Positions 33,177-41,357 of a DNA stretch of 64,000 nucleotides are shown here, piece by piece. The position numbers and the translations under genes are program-made. Location: NCBI GenBank assembly GCA_965215825.1, contig CBDCEM010000003.1, positions 62,001 through 126,000 of the forward strand. The letters are read 5' to 3'. How positions within the stretch are numbered: the first letter of the stretch is position 1; the number at the start of each line of letters is the position of its first letter. Below the pieces are notes generated by a model, which saw nothing but the letters and a program-made list of their open reading frames with translations, searched no databases and was not told the DNA's origin. Origin of the DNA: JAWPMT01 sp965215825 (GTDB lineage: Bacteria > Bacteroidota > Bacteroidia > Cytophagales > Cyclobacteriaceae).

Positions 33177-34182
33177 CCTGGATGTCAGGGAGAACATTGT
33201 AGAAATACTAGAACTATCAAGTTACGAGGTGGTGGAAGCACCTAATGGGAAAGAAGGTGTGAAGGCTGCTAAGAAAGAAATTCCTGACCTCATCCTCTGC
33301 GATATCATGATGCCGGAAATGGATGGCTATGAAGTGCTTTATATGCTGGGCAAAGACCCTAATACCTCTACCATCCCATTCATTTTTTTAACCGCCAAAT
33401 CAGAAAAGAGCGATTTCAGGCAAGGTATGAGTTTGGGGGCTGATGATTACCTCACCAAGCCTTTTGACGATATGGAATTGTTGAAAGCCATAGAAGGGCG
33501 CCTGGATAAATTCAGCAAACTTAAGATTTCCACCAACGCCAGGGAGCCAGATGAATTCATCGATGGTTTGTCTGGTGTGAAAACGTTGGAGGAGGCTGCT
33601 ACTCAAGACCGGAGCTACGCAAGGCAAGACATTATTTTTCGAGATGGTGATTTTCCACACTACTTGTTTTACATCGTAAGTGGCAAAGTGAAAACCTATA
33701 AGATCAGTGAAGAAGGAAAGGAATTCATTCTTTCGGTTCTGGGACCTGGCGAGTATTTTGGATATCGGGCTTTATTACTAGATACCAATCATACAGAGTT
33801 TGCCGCATGCCTTGAAAATGTGGAATTGAAACTGATCACTCGAGATACTTTTCATCAGCTTGTTTTCGCTGATAAGCACATCTCGGCTAGTTTCGTAAAA
33901 CAACTGGCGAATGAGGTAAGTGAGATGGAGTCGGAATTGCTGCACCTTGCTTATGATACCGTACGAAAAAGAGTGGTGGACAAGCTGTTGTTGCTGGCGG
34001 ATACCTACGGTGGAGAAGAGTATTTTAAGGTGGTTAGAAATGACCTTGCGGGTTTAGTCGGTACTGCATCCGAATCTGTGATCCGGATCTTATCTGAATT
34101 CAAAAAAGAAGGCGTTATTGATATCAAGAGCCACGGTATCAAAATCCTGAACAGGCAAAAATTAGAAGCTGTGAAGTGGTAG
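33148..34182 (+). CDS. Response regulator fused to a Crp/Fnr transcription factor
   Basis: 344 aa with REC at 1-120 (acceptor D52 in CDIMMPEMDG, conserved K104 in YLTKPF), a cyclic-nucleotide-binding-like beta barrel at about 145-255 (FPHYLFYIVSGKVKTYKISEEGKEFILSVLGPGEYFGYRALL) and a Crp-type winged helix at about 265-340 (RNDLAGLVGTASESVIRILSEFKKEGVI). The receiver and Crp domains are usually separate proteins; here phosphorylation probably gates the Crp domain directly. Translationally coupled to its kinase. Targets may include the flanking Usp genes; that is inference. Confidence 0.93.
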   Translation: MQKILVIEDNLDVRENIVEILELSSYEVVEAPNGKEGVKAAKKEIPDLILCDIMMPEMDGYEVLYMLGKDPNTSTIPFIFLTAKSEKSDFRQGMSLGADDYLTKPFDDMELLKAIEGRLDKFSKLKISTNAREPDEFIDGLSGVKTLEEAATQDRSYARQDIIFRDGDFPHYLFYIVSGKVKTYKISEEGKEFILSVLGPGEYFGYRALLLDTNHTEFAACLENVELKLITRDTFHQLVFADKHISASFVKQLANEVSEMESELLHLAYDTVRKRVVDKLLLLADTYGGEEYFKVVRNDLAGLVGTASESVIRILSEFKKEGVIDIKSHGIKILNRQKLEAVKW

Positions 34183-34187
34183 GAAGG

Positions 34188-34754
34188 CTATTCTTTTTTC
34201 TTGAACCTATACACGAGGTTCAAGCTGACGTCCTGTTGTGAGAAACCCACTCCAAAAGTGTTTAAGGTATCTTCATTGTCGCTACGAAATTGAAGGTTCG
34301 CACGTGCGATGATTTGGCCCTGTAGTGAAGCATAGAAGTTTTCGCTGAATTGGTACAGGAATCCCAATCGGTATCCCAGACTTGGTGAACTAAAAGTTAT
34401 TTCTGAGCTCTCGGAACTGCTATCCAGGACGGTATGACTTATACCTAAACCAGGTGACCAGCCATGAATGAATTGCACTTTATTGGCGATATCCCGACGT
34501 TTTTCGAATGTCACCGCAAAACCAGCAGAAATGTTGGTCAGAGGGTTGTTATTCGAAGTTGAGATGAATCCAAAATTGGCCGTAAGCAGGTCGTAACTTA
34601 TGTAGCGGTTTTCGGCTTTTTGTTTCTTATAGGTGAAACCCATATTGAAATTGTCACTCAGAGACAGGCCGACTTCTCTGAAATTGTTTTGAGCAAAAAG
34701 CGAGGTTGAAAAAAAGAAAAAGGCGTAGGCAATTAGGTATTTTGATTTGGTCAT
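34188..34754 (-). CDS. Outer-membrane beta-barrel-like secreted protein
   Basis: 188 aa from the ATG at 34754 (MTKSKYLIAYAFFFFSTSLFAQ signal peptide); the open frame upstream to 34790 lacks a signal-like start. Alternating hydrophobic strands (REVGLSLSDNFNMGFTYKKQ, ISYDLLTANFGFI, YRLGFLYQFSENFYASLQGQII) end in a terminal strand VSLNLVYRFKKKE. This fits a small 8-strand outer-membrane barrel. Function unknown. It is convergent with the REC-Crp gene, with 5 bp between stop codons. Confidence 0.75.
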   Translation of the reverse strand: MTKSKYLIAYAFFFFSTSLFAQNNFREVGLSLSDNFNMGFTYKKQKAENRYISYDLLTANFGFISTSNNNPLTNISAGFAVTFEKRRDIANKVQFIHGWSPGLGISHTVLDSSSESSEITFSSPSLGYRLGFLYQFSENFYASLQGQIIARANLQFRSDNEDTLNTFGVGFSQQDVSLNLVYRFKKKE

Positions 34755-34813
34755 TTTAGGAGCGTATGGGCCATTTAATGCAAAAGCCATACCAAATTTC
34801 GCGAAAGTGTTAA

Positions 34814-34847
34814 AAAAAGAAGGACCTTCTCCTAAGTCCCTCTTTTT
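34814..34847 (-). terminator. Bidirectional-type terminator hairpin
   Basis: AAAAAGAAGGAC (34814-34825) pairs with GTCCCTCTTTTT (34836-34847) with one mismatch and a 10-nt loop. On the minus strand it ends in a T-run and would terminate the acpH-crcB transcript. The 210 bp between it and the end of crcB shows only a 10-bp CTCAGCTGAG palindrome. Confidence 0.7.
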
Positions 34848-35058
34848 CGTTTGACCAAGCTATGCAAATGAATCGTTCATTTGAATGCTAAATTTCCTGA
34901 AACCAGTGCCTTGCAACAAGGAGTAGCGGGTAAACAACCAAATCGATTGGGTAAACGTCCGCTTTTTGGAGGTTAGTTAAGGCTTGCTGAAAAGTCTCAG
35001 CTGAGGTTTCAATCTCACATAGCAGATGTCAATTAGCCTAAGCAGTTTTAAGCACGCC

Positions 35059-35430
35059 TTAGTTATTGGATAAATTACCCAGGAAATACCCGAGCAAGCA
35101 AAGTCCTATACCCCCGACGAGACTCAGAAAAATATATGTCATCAACGTAGCCCAATGACCACTTTGTAAGAGCCTTAAATTTTCAAAGGCGAAGGTTGAA
35201 AAAGTTGTAAAACCTCCACAAAACCCGGTCACCAATAACAACATACTGGCCTGTTGTGACTTCAGTGCAGAGGAAACCAGTAAACCAATCAGGAACGCAC
35301 CTGCAAGGTTAATACAGAAAGTACCTATCGGAAAATTTGTAGATGCCTTTGCCGAGATAATGACTCCAACTTTGTATCGAAGGACGCTACCGGCAAACCC
35401 TCCAATTCCTACCATGAAAATTTCTTTCAT
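35059..35430 (-). CDS. crcB: Fluoride efflux channel CrcB/Fluc
   Basis: 123 aa with four transmembrane helices. Signature motifs: GGFAGSVLRY, GTFCINLAGAFLIGLL and GFCGGFTTFSTFAFE (the central Phe-box and Ser/Thr track of the fluoride pore). It works as a dual-topology dimer in the inner membrane. It overlaps the upstream acpH by 4 bp (ATGA), so there is no leader in which a fluoride riboswitch could lie. Confidence 0.95.
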   Translation of the reverse strand: MKEIFMVGIGGFAGSVLRYKVGVIISAKASTNFPIGTFCINLAGAFLIGLLVSSALKSQQASMLLLVTGFCGGFTTFSTFAFENLRLLQSGHWATLMTYIFLSLVGGIGLCLLGYFLGNLSNN

Positions 35431-36026
35431 GTCATTTTGTTTTGGTGCTTTTCTATAAAGGAATTAGAGAATCGAATAAGGTCAGGGAAGAACGTATCAA
35501 AGTGTTCCTGAAAGTGTTGGTAATGCTGCTTAAGGTCATGTACGGACTCCTCCATTTTAGATTGAAAAGTGGTTCTCCGCGACATGCCTGTCAATGCCCG
35601 ATCAATACCTTCAATAGATTTATAATTATATAACCAATTGTCCGCCTTCATGTACTTCAATACCCTTATTGCGCTTTTTGGGATTTTGTCCAGATACTTT
35701 TCAGATAAACGATAAAATTGATGTGTGAAATCGCGTAGTGGTAAGCTGTGTCTTTTACTCCAACTGGATGCCAAAAAATGGTCGTAGTATATGTCCACAA
35801 TAACTGGCGCGTAATGTCTGTATTTTTCTCTCAGGAGTAATTTGCTCTTCAGGACAACTTCATGCGTATCTGTGAATCGATCAATTTCCCGATGGAGTTT
35901 AATGCCCATGGCCATGGATTCAGGGTAGGCGTTCAGGTTACTTCCTTTCACAAAATCACCAATGAAGTTTCCCATAATCACTTCTTCAGATTGGCCAGAC
36001 AGATAGATATGTGCAAGGAAGTTCAA
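35427..36026 (-). CDS. acpH: ACP phosphodiesterase (AcpH family)
   Basis: 199 aa. MNFLAHIYLSG, VIMGNFIGDFVKG, GIKLHREIDRFTDTH and YDHFLASSWSKR are the family's conserved segments, including the His/Asp residues expected for the metal-dependent HD-like active site. It removes the phosphopantetheine group from acyl carrier protein. First gene of a two-gene unit with crcB. Its upstream region (36027-36141) is shared divergently with the TerB-like gene. Confidence 0.9.
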   Translation of the reverse strand: MNFLAHIYLSGQSEEVIMGNFIGDFVKGSNLNAYPESMAMGIKLHREIDRFTDTHEVVLKSKLLLREKYRHYAPVIVDIYYDHFLASSWSKRHSLPLRDFTHQFYRLSEKYLDKIPKSAIRVLKYMKADNWLYNYKSIEGIDRALTGMSRRTTFQSKMEESVHDLKQHYQHFQEHFDTFFPDLIRFSNSFIEKHQNKMT

Positions 36027-36141
36027 TTCAATATTCGTATAGTTCTATACTGTAAACACTCTTTACCGCTAATCCCTGTAAGTTTAGAAAATTTAGCCTT
36101 AAACAATTACTTTTAACGCCTTAAATGCCGCGGAAGGGAAT

Positions 36142-36543
36142 ATGTCGTCACTAGATCAACTACATGTGCTGGTCCAACTTGCAAAAGTTGATGGTGTTGT
36201 TGTGCAAGATGAAATCGATCTGATCAAACAGATCGGAGAAGCTCATGGTTTGAGCTCGGAAGAAATCAGTGCCTGCTTCGATGATCCTGATAGTGAGATC
36301 AATGATTTATCGGATATCGGTGATGACGAGAAGTACGAATACATCTACAATTTGGTCCAACTGATGAAAATAGATGGCCGACTGTATAAAGAAGAAATCA
36401 ACTTCTGCTCCAGGTTGGCCGGTAAACTGGGCTATGATGATGCGGTGCTTTTGGAACTGATGGTGAAGATCTATAGTGATCCGGATATCACCACAGACAA
36501 GGCAACACTCAAATCAACGATACAAAAATTCCTAAAACACTAG
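36142..36543 (+). CDS. TerB-like domain protein
   Basis: 133 aa, all-helical. The two repeats of the TerB fold are visible (HVLVQLAKVDGVVVQDEIDLIKQIGEAHGL and NLVQLMKIDGRLYKEEINFCSRLAGKLGY), each with the acidic DG-x-E metal-binding pattern. Stand-alone TerB domains often bind divalent metal near membranes or stress complexes. The stop codon is directly followed by the ATG of an SF1 helicase, so the two are probably one operon and may act together. Confidence 0.85.
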   Translation: MSSLDQLHVLVQLAKVDGVVVQDEIDLIKQIGEAHGLSSEEISACFDDPDSEINDLSDIGDDEKYEYIYNLVQLMKIDGRLYKEEINFCSRLAGKLGYDDAVLLELMVKIYSDPDITTDKATLKSTIQKFLKH

Positions 36544-38436
36544 ATGGACTTTTCGGAGCACTTTGCTCGCCTCAGCGATCTTCTTAAAAAGGAAAGGATT
36601 GCTGACAGGGAGCAGTATGAACAAAAAATACGCAACCGATCGATCACAGATAGAAGAAAGGACGGAGCAACCTGGTACCCAGTTTCTGTTAATCATTCTC
36701 GTTTGGGGACTGGAGAGCGCTGGACCGTTGCTGTGGAACGAACTCAGGAAGTAAACAGACGACATCTTTTTCAGGTAGGTGCTTCGGTAAGCTTGTTTCT
36801 GGCAGAAGAGAAAGTAACTCAATCAGCTAATGGCGTGGTGAGCCGATTGGCAGAAAACACAATGACTATCGTACTAAACCACGATGACCCACCGGACTGG
36901 CTGGATGATGGTAAGTTGGGGGTAGACCTGCTATTTGATGAATCCACTTATGATGAAATGGCCAAAACCCTCAGAAGATTGGTCAAATTAGATAAGGGGA
37001 GAACGCTGGAACTAATTCCTTTTTTGTTAGGGCATAAACAACCTACGTATCGCCAGGTGAAACCCCATCAGGGTGTCGGGTTGAATGATTCTCAAAATGC
37101 GACAGTTTCACAGGTAATCGGGACCAATGAAATGGCAACCATTCATGGACCTCCGGGAACTGGGAAGACCACTACGCTTATTGAAGCTATCTGTACGATA
37201 TTGCAAACAGAAAATCAGGTGTTGGTTTGTGCACCCAGCAATGCAGCCGTGGATCTTTTAGTGGAACGATTGCATCAACAGGATGTAAGTGTGCTCCGCT
37301 TAGGTCACCCCGGGCGAGTAGATGAGGAAGTGGTGAGCCATACACTTGATGTACAGCTGTCACAGCACCAAGATGCGAAAATGCTAAAGGATCTTCGGAA
37401 GAAATCTGAGGAATACAAGAAACTTGGCTTTAAATACAAGCGGAAGTTTGGTAAAGAAGAACGGGCACAGCGGCAGATGTTGCTGGATGAAGCCCGAAAG
37501 TTGAAAGACGATGCGAGGCATCTGGAAGACCACATGATCTATCAGCTGTTGCAAGATGCACAAGTGGTGGCGTGTACTTTGATTGGGGCCAATTCTGATT
37601 ATTTGCGGAAACGCAGGTTTTCGACACTTTTTGTAGATGAATGTTCACAAGCGCTGGAGCCTGCCAATTGGGTGCCCATCATGAAGTCAGATCGTGTGAT
37701 CATGGCTGGAGACCACCAACAATTGGCGCCGACAGTCAAGTCGCATCAGGCCGCAAAAGAGGGCCTGGAAGATACTATTTTCAATCGCTGTATTAAGGCG
37801 TATGGCGCCACCACTATGCTTAATGTGCAGTACCGCATGCAGCCTGAAATTCTGGCATTTTCAAATCGGAAGTTTTATAAAGGAGAAATTCAGACCGGAG
37901 AAAACGTATTGAACAGAAGACAGGTTTTCGATACGACTTTAACCTTCATCGATACGGCCGGTTGCGGGTTTGATGAAGAGGTGAACCCTGAAACATTAAG
38001 CACTTTTAATAAGGAACAAGGTCATTTTTCACTGAAGTTGATCGACCTGCTGTTAGAAAAATACCCGGATGAGAGGCAAATGTCCATTGGGGTAATAGCC
38101 CCTTATCGGGCACATTTGGAGGTGCTTAGGCAGGGAATCGTTCACTATTCGTGGTACCAGGAACTGCAAAAGCAGATTACCATTCAATCTGTAGATGGTT
38201 TTCAGGGACAGGAACGAGACATCATGCTTATCGACCTTGTACGTAGCAATCCAAATGGCGAAGTTGGGTTTCTCTCTGAGGTCAGAAGAACCAATGTGGC
38301 GATGACCCGTGCACGATTCAAATTACTGATCGTGGGCGACTCTGCAACTCTATCCAGCCACAAATTCTATGACGAACTTATTGGGTTCTGCCAGGAAAAC
38401 GGAAATTACAAGAGTGCTTTCGAGTATTTGTATTGA
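36544..38436 (+). CDS. Superfamily 1 (Upf1/IGHMBP2-like) helicase
   Basis: 630 aa. Walker A is HGPPGTGKTTT with K208, motif II is FVDECSQALEP, motif III GDHQQLAPTVKS, then VQYRMQPEILAFSN, motif V VDGFQGQERDIML and motif VI RRTNVAMTRARFKLLIVGD. An N-terminal beta-barrel domain (residues about 60-130) and a long coiled-coil insertion (about 285-330, rich in Lys/Glu) match the Upf1-like class. It should unwind DNA or RNA 5'-3' using ATP. No nuclease domain is fused. It follows the TerB-like gene with no spacing. Confidence 0.92.
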   Translation: MDFSEHFARLSDLLKKERIADREQYEQKIRNRSITDRRKDGATWYPVSVNHSRLGTGERWTVAVERTQEVNRRHLFQVGASVSLFLAEEKVTQSANGVVSRLAENTMTIVLNHDDPPDWLDDGKLGVDLLFDESTYDEMAKTLRRLVKLDKGRTLELIPFLLGHKQPTYRQVKPHQGVGLNDSQNATVSQVIGTNEMATIHGPPGTGKTTTLIEAICTILQTENQVLVCAPSNAAVDLLVERLHQQDVSVLRLGHPGRVDEEVVSHTLDVQLSQHQDAKMLKDLRKKSEEYKKLGFKYKRKFGKEERAQRQMLLDEARKLKDDARHLEDHMIYQLLQDAQVVACTLIGANSDYLRKRRFSTLFVDECSQALEPANWVPIMKSDRVIMAGDHQQLAPTVKSHQAAKEGLEDTIFNRCIKAYGATTMLNVQYRMQPEILAFSNRKFYKGEIQTGENVLNRRQVFDTTLTFIDTAGCGFDEEVNPETLSTFNKEQGHFSLKLIDLLLEKYPDERQMSIGVIAPYRAHLEVLRQGIVHYSWYQELQKQITIQSVDGFQGQERDIMLIDLVRSNPNGEVGFLSEVRRTNVAMTRARFKLLIVGDSATLSSHKFYDELIGFCQENGNYKSAFEYLY

Positions 38437-38468
38437 AATAATTTTCCTGATAATCCAAAGTTCAAAAG

Positions 38469-38873
38469 ATGGATTACAAAATTGAACTTTTAGATTTATA
38501 TGAGTATAAGTCACCAGAAGATTTTGACGGTGAAATTGATGTGAAAATCATTTTTGATAAAGGCGCTGAATATATGGTGACTTTTATCACACTTGAGGAA
38601 TTTTCAAGAAGATTAAAAATCAGGATTGATTATCGTTCACATAATTTTTCTTTGGGTTCAAATGATTTAGTGGTTTGTGAAACCCTGTCGCGTCAAGCAA
38701 TTGGAGATATGATTGCTGATATTATTAAGAGTGAGTTCTATTGGACCATATTCATTCCGTGTAATGAAAAAGCTGAAAGGGAAGTTTCAGAAAAAGCGGA
38801 ACCTAGAAGTGATGAAGAAGCCGTTGCCTGGTTTGACGAAATGGAAAATATGATAAACAAGAACTCGGAATAG
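38469..38873 (+). CDS. Hypothetical protein, AT-rich gene
   Basis: 134 aa, not recognised. The N-terminal part is strand-rich (MDYKIELLDLYEYKS..EIDVKIIFDKGAEYMVTFITLEEF) and the C-terminus is acidic and charged (EKAEREVSEKAEPRSDEEAVAWFDEMENM). No signal peptide. Codon use is strongly AT-biased compared with neighbours (runs of TTT, AAA, GAT, ATT), which hints at recent acquisition. It starts 33 bp after the helicase stop. A distinct promoter is not obvious. Confidence 0.6.
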   Translation: MDYKIELLDLYEYKSPEDFDGEIDVKIIFDKGAEYMVTFITLEEFSRRLKIRIDYRSHNFSLGSNDLVVCETLSRQAIGDMIADIIKSEFYWTIFIPCNEKAEREVSEKAEPRSDEEAVAWFDEMENMINKNSE

Positions 38874-38884
38874 GGCTTGACTCG

Positions 38885-39517
38885 CTACTTAATACAAACA
38901 ACATAATGCGTCATTTCCAGGTATTTCTTTGATGCAACTTTCTCTTTTTTGTCGGCTTTCAATTCTTTCACTACACCTCCGCATAGCACTAATTGTTCAG
39001 GTAATTTGTGTCGTCCTCTGCCATGAGCAACAAAAAAAGCCTCGTCGGATTGCTGATCCCGCAATTCATAAACGTCGTACTGATCAAAAATTGGCACCAT
39101 TACAAAGGTGGTGACATTGCCCGTACTGATTGGAATCATGATAAAACCTGTGAATTCTGATTTTGAATCTACAAGTTTCGGAATTCCTTTGATGATTGCC
39201 GGAGCCGCTACTTCGGAGTGAGTCACCGCGTCAGAAGCCAGAAATCGCTGCGGTAGGTATTTCTCGTATTTGGTCTTTAAGTCCCGCGATAGGTGAGAAA
39301 GCACTTGCTGCCTGGCTTGTTCATCCAGTTGGTTCAGTGACAATTCCAGGTAGGTAATGATCTTTTGGGTGTCGGAGACCACTCCCGCAGCTTTCGCCAA
39401 TTCCGCCTGGGTGATCTCGCCATCGTTTGCCCGGGAAGCCAGGTTGTAAAATCTCCCACCATTGTCTAATGCAGCAATGGCTCCTTTCGTCGTTTTGTAT
39501 GGAGTTATTTTTTTCAT
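38885..39517 (-). CDS. Hypothetical protein
   Basis: 210 aa, not recognised. A predicted helical N-terminal part (KGAIAALDNGGRFYNLASRANDGEITQAELAKAAGVVSDTQKIITYLELSL) is followed by a beta-rich part with GFIMIPISTGNVTTFVMVPIFDQYDVYELRD, ending HGRGRHKLPEQLVLCGGVVKEL. No signal peptide or membrane segment. Possibly cytosolic. It is convergent with 38469-38873 (11 bp between stop codons). Confidence 0.65.
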   Translation of the reverse strand: MKKITPYKTTKGAIAALDNGGRFYNLASRANDGEITQAELAKAAGVVSDTQKIITYLELSLNQLDEQARQQVLSHLSRDLKTKYEKYLPQRFLASDAVTHSEVAAPAIIKGIPKLVDSKSEFTGFIMIPISTGNVTTFVMVPIFDQYDVYELRDQQSDEAFFVAHGRGRHKLPEQLVLCGGVVKELKADKKEKVASKKYLEMTHYVVCIK

Positions 39518-39590
39518 GAGATTTAGTTGTTAATAAATGTAGATATATACGCAAGACTTGATGAAATGGGTGCCGCTATCATCATTACTC

Positions 39591-40046
39591 CTATCGATTT
39601 AATACAAATTCCATCACCGGAAGGGTCCTTCCCGGAACGGAACTGGCCAATTGATCTACTGTATTGAATCCGTAATTCTTGTAGAAACTTTCTGCATTTG
39701 GATCGGCATAAAGTGTGATTTTTTGGTAGCCCGATGCCTGTACTTTATCCAGTAAATCGTTCATCAATATTTTACCAAGTCCCTGGCCCATAAATTCAGG
39801 ATGAATAAATAGGTTGTCCAATTCGACTTCTTTAACAGATAGCTTGCAATAGGCATAGTAACCAATGATCTGATTGTCGGATTTGATCAGGAAAACCTGG
39901 TGCTTCGAAATGTAGTCGGGAGTAATAGTCAGTTCTTCCCGCCATTGATCCATTTGCTCTTGTGAGTATCCCCAGTGTGCTTTGGAGAGCATGGTTAATT
40001 TGGAGAGGATCTCCGCGTCTTTTGGAGCAGCGGAATGTATTTCCAT
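39591..40046 (-). CDS. GNAT family N-acetyltransferase
   Basis: 151 aa. The acetyl-CoA pyrophosphate loop is in LFIHPEFMGQGLGKILMNDLL (Q/R-x-x-G-x-G/A pattern), preceded by the beta-4 strand KEVELDNL and followed by SGYQKITLYADPNAESFYKNYGF, a standard GNAT motif B. The substrate is unknown; many homologues acetylate small molecules or protein N-termini. It lies 13 bp downstream of the membrane protein at 40060-40581 and is probably in one operon with it. Confidence 0.88.
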   Translation of the reverse strand: MEIHSAAPKDAEILSKLTMLSKAHWGYSQEQMDQWREELTITPDYISKHQVFLIKSDNQIIGYYAYCKLSVKEVELDNLFIHPEFMGQGLGKILMNDLLDKVQASGYQKITLYADPNAESFYKNYGFNTVDQLASSVPGRTLPVMEFVLNR

Positions 40047-40059
40047 TTTTCAATTAGGT

Positions 40060-40581
40060 TTATTGATCACTGGCTTTATGCTCTTTGTCGCTTTTTGTGA
40101 TAAGCTGTGTTGCCCAACTGGAATTTCTGATCAGTAGAAAACCAACTACGACGTTTACTCCACTAACCGCCCAGTAAAAATTGCTTTCCGGCCTTAGATT
40201 ATATCCGGTGATGTCTTCTTCCAGTGCGAATAAGATGTGCATCAGAAAAACGGGAAGATATTCAATGATCATGATTCCTCCGATGATGATCATGGCTAGT
40301 TGGACAATTACTGTCTGATTAAAGTTGGTCATTTCAATTGTTTCATTGTCGAAACCTTTGTCCAGATTCATCATGTCGATCACAAAGTCTGCACGCATGA
40401 TCAGCCAGTAGAAGACAATGAATACGATTGCCACAGAAAGGAGTATCCAGGCGACACTTGAAACTTCTGCACTGTCAATTACATAACCCAGATTGCTAGG
40501 GATCACTTCAAAAACAGTGGAGATCAGCCAATAAAGGCCAAATACCTTAATGAGTAGTCTGAAAAAATCTCGCTTAGTCAT
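40060..40581 (-). CDS. Membrane protein of unknown function
   Basis: 173 aa with four predicted helices (about 10-30, 40-62, 90-112, 133-152). Family not recognised. Charged loops include RADFVIDMMNLDKGFDNETIEM; the C-terminus is hydrophilic (TKSDKEHKASDQ). No catalytic motif. Followed on the same strand by the GNAT gene. Confidence 0.7.
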   Translation of the reverse strand: MTKRDFFRLLIKVFGLYWLISTVFEVIPSNLGYVIDSAEVSSVAWILLSVAIVFIVFYWLIMRADFVIDMMNLDKGFDNETIEMTNFNQTVIVQLAMIIIGGIMIIEYLPVFLMHILFALEEDITGYNLRPESNFYWAVSGVNVVVGFLLIRNSSWATQLITKSDKEHKASDQ

Positions 40582-40670
40582 GGCTATGTGTATATTTATC
40601 TGATTCCTAAGCTAAGGTTTTGATGCTTTCAACACAAGTGAAACCAAAATTGGGGAAGTGAGAAAAATGC

Positions 40671-41357
40671 TTAGTTAAAGTTTTGCAGGATTGTGCCTCC
40701 AAAGATTCCTGAACTATCTGTTATATGAGTTACCTTCACCCAGACCTCCTTTTCGTGATCCCAGGTCTTCACTACTTTGGCCGGGTTGCCCACAGCGATG
40801 GAGTAGGGAGGGATGTCATCCATGACTACCGAGTTGGCACCAACCCTGGCATATTTTCCGATTGTTAAAGGACTGCCATCTTTTTTGCCCATAATTACAG
40901 TACCTGTGCCTATAAAGGCGTCCTCTTCCAGAATCACAGGTGCAGCTATACATGGTTGATGATGATGTGGTGATCGCGGGTCGATGCCGTGATGCATTCC
41001 CATGATGCGAACATATTGGGAAAGTCCAACGTGTTTCTCCATGCGTACAGGTCCTATGATTACACAACCAATTCCCGTATGTACTTCGTCTCCCAGAATG
41101 ACATTACCCATACCATTATTGATGACTACATTTTTTTCAATCCTCGAGTACTTTCCCACGGCGAATTGGTGAAAGGGAACAAGGTCCAAACGTGAATTCC
41201 ATGAGATACCACGCTTCAAATATCGAGGTAACGTCCACCATAACCAGACATACCATCTAAGCCTGGCATCATACGGTTTTTTCCGAAAAATCAATGCATG
41301 AATCTTATTCTTGATTGCAGGATGTTTCTGAAGGTAAGTTTTAAGCTGATTGATCAT
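40671..41357 (-). CDS. Left-handed beta-helix acyltransferase (WcaF/maa-like)
   Basis: 228 aa from the preferred ATG at 41357 (MINQLKTYLQKHP), which overlaps the upstream glycosyltransferase by 17 bp; a frame open to 41453 would overlap it by 113 bp. Hexapeptide repeats form the left-handed helix (VVINNGMGNVILGDEVHTGIGCVIIGPVR, AFIGTGTVIMGKKDGSPLTIGKYARVGANSVV), and the helix-capping His-rich loop MGMHHGIDPRSPHHHQPCIAAP may bind acyl donor or metal. The likely role is O-acetylation of a polysaccharide residue. Confidence 0.88.
   Translation of the reverse strand: MINQLKTYLQKHPAIKNKIHALIFRKKPYDARLRWYVWLWWTLPRYLKRGISWNSRLDLVPFHQFAVGKYSRIEKNVVINNGMGNVILGDEVHTGIGCVIIGPVRMEKHVGLSQYVRIMGMHHGIDPRSPHHHQPCIAAPVILEEDAFIGTGTVIMGKKDGSPLTIGKYARVGANSVVMDDIPPYSIAVGNPAKVVKTWDHEKEVWVKVTHITDSSGIFGGTILQNFN

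Noticed and set aside
35431..35500. Fluoride riboswitch upstream of crcB
   Set aside because: crcB overlaps acpH by 4 bp, so there is no untranslated leader, and no riboswitch-like pattern is visible.
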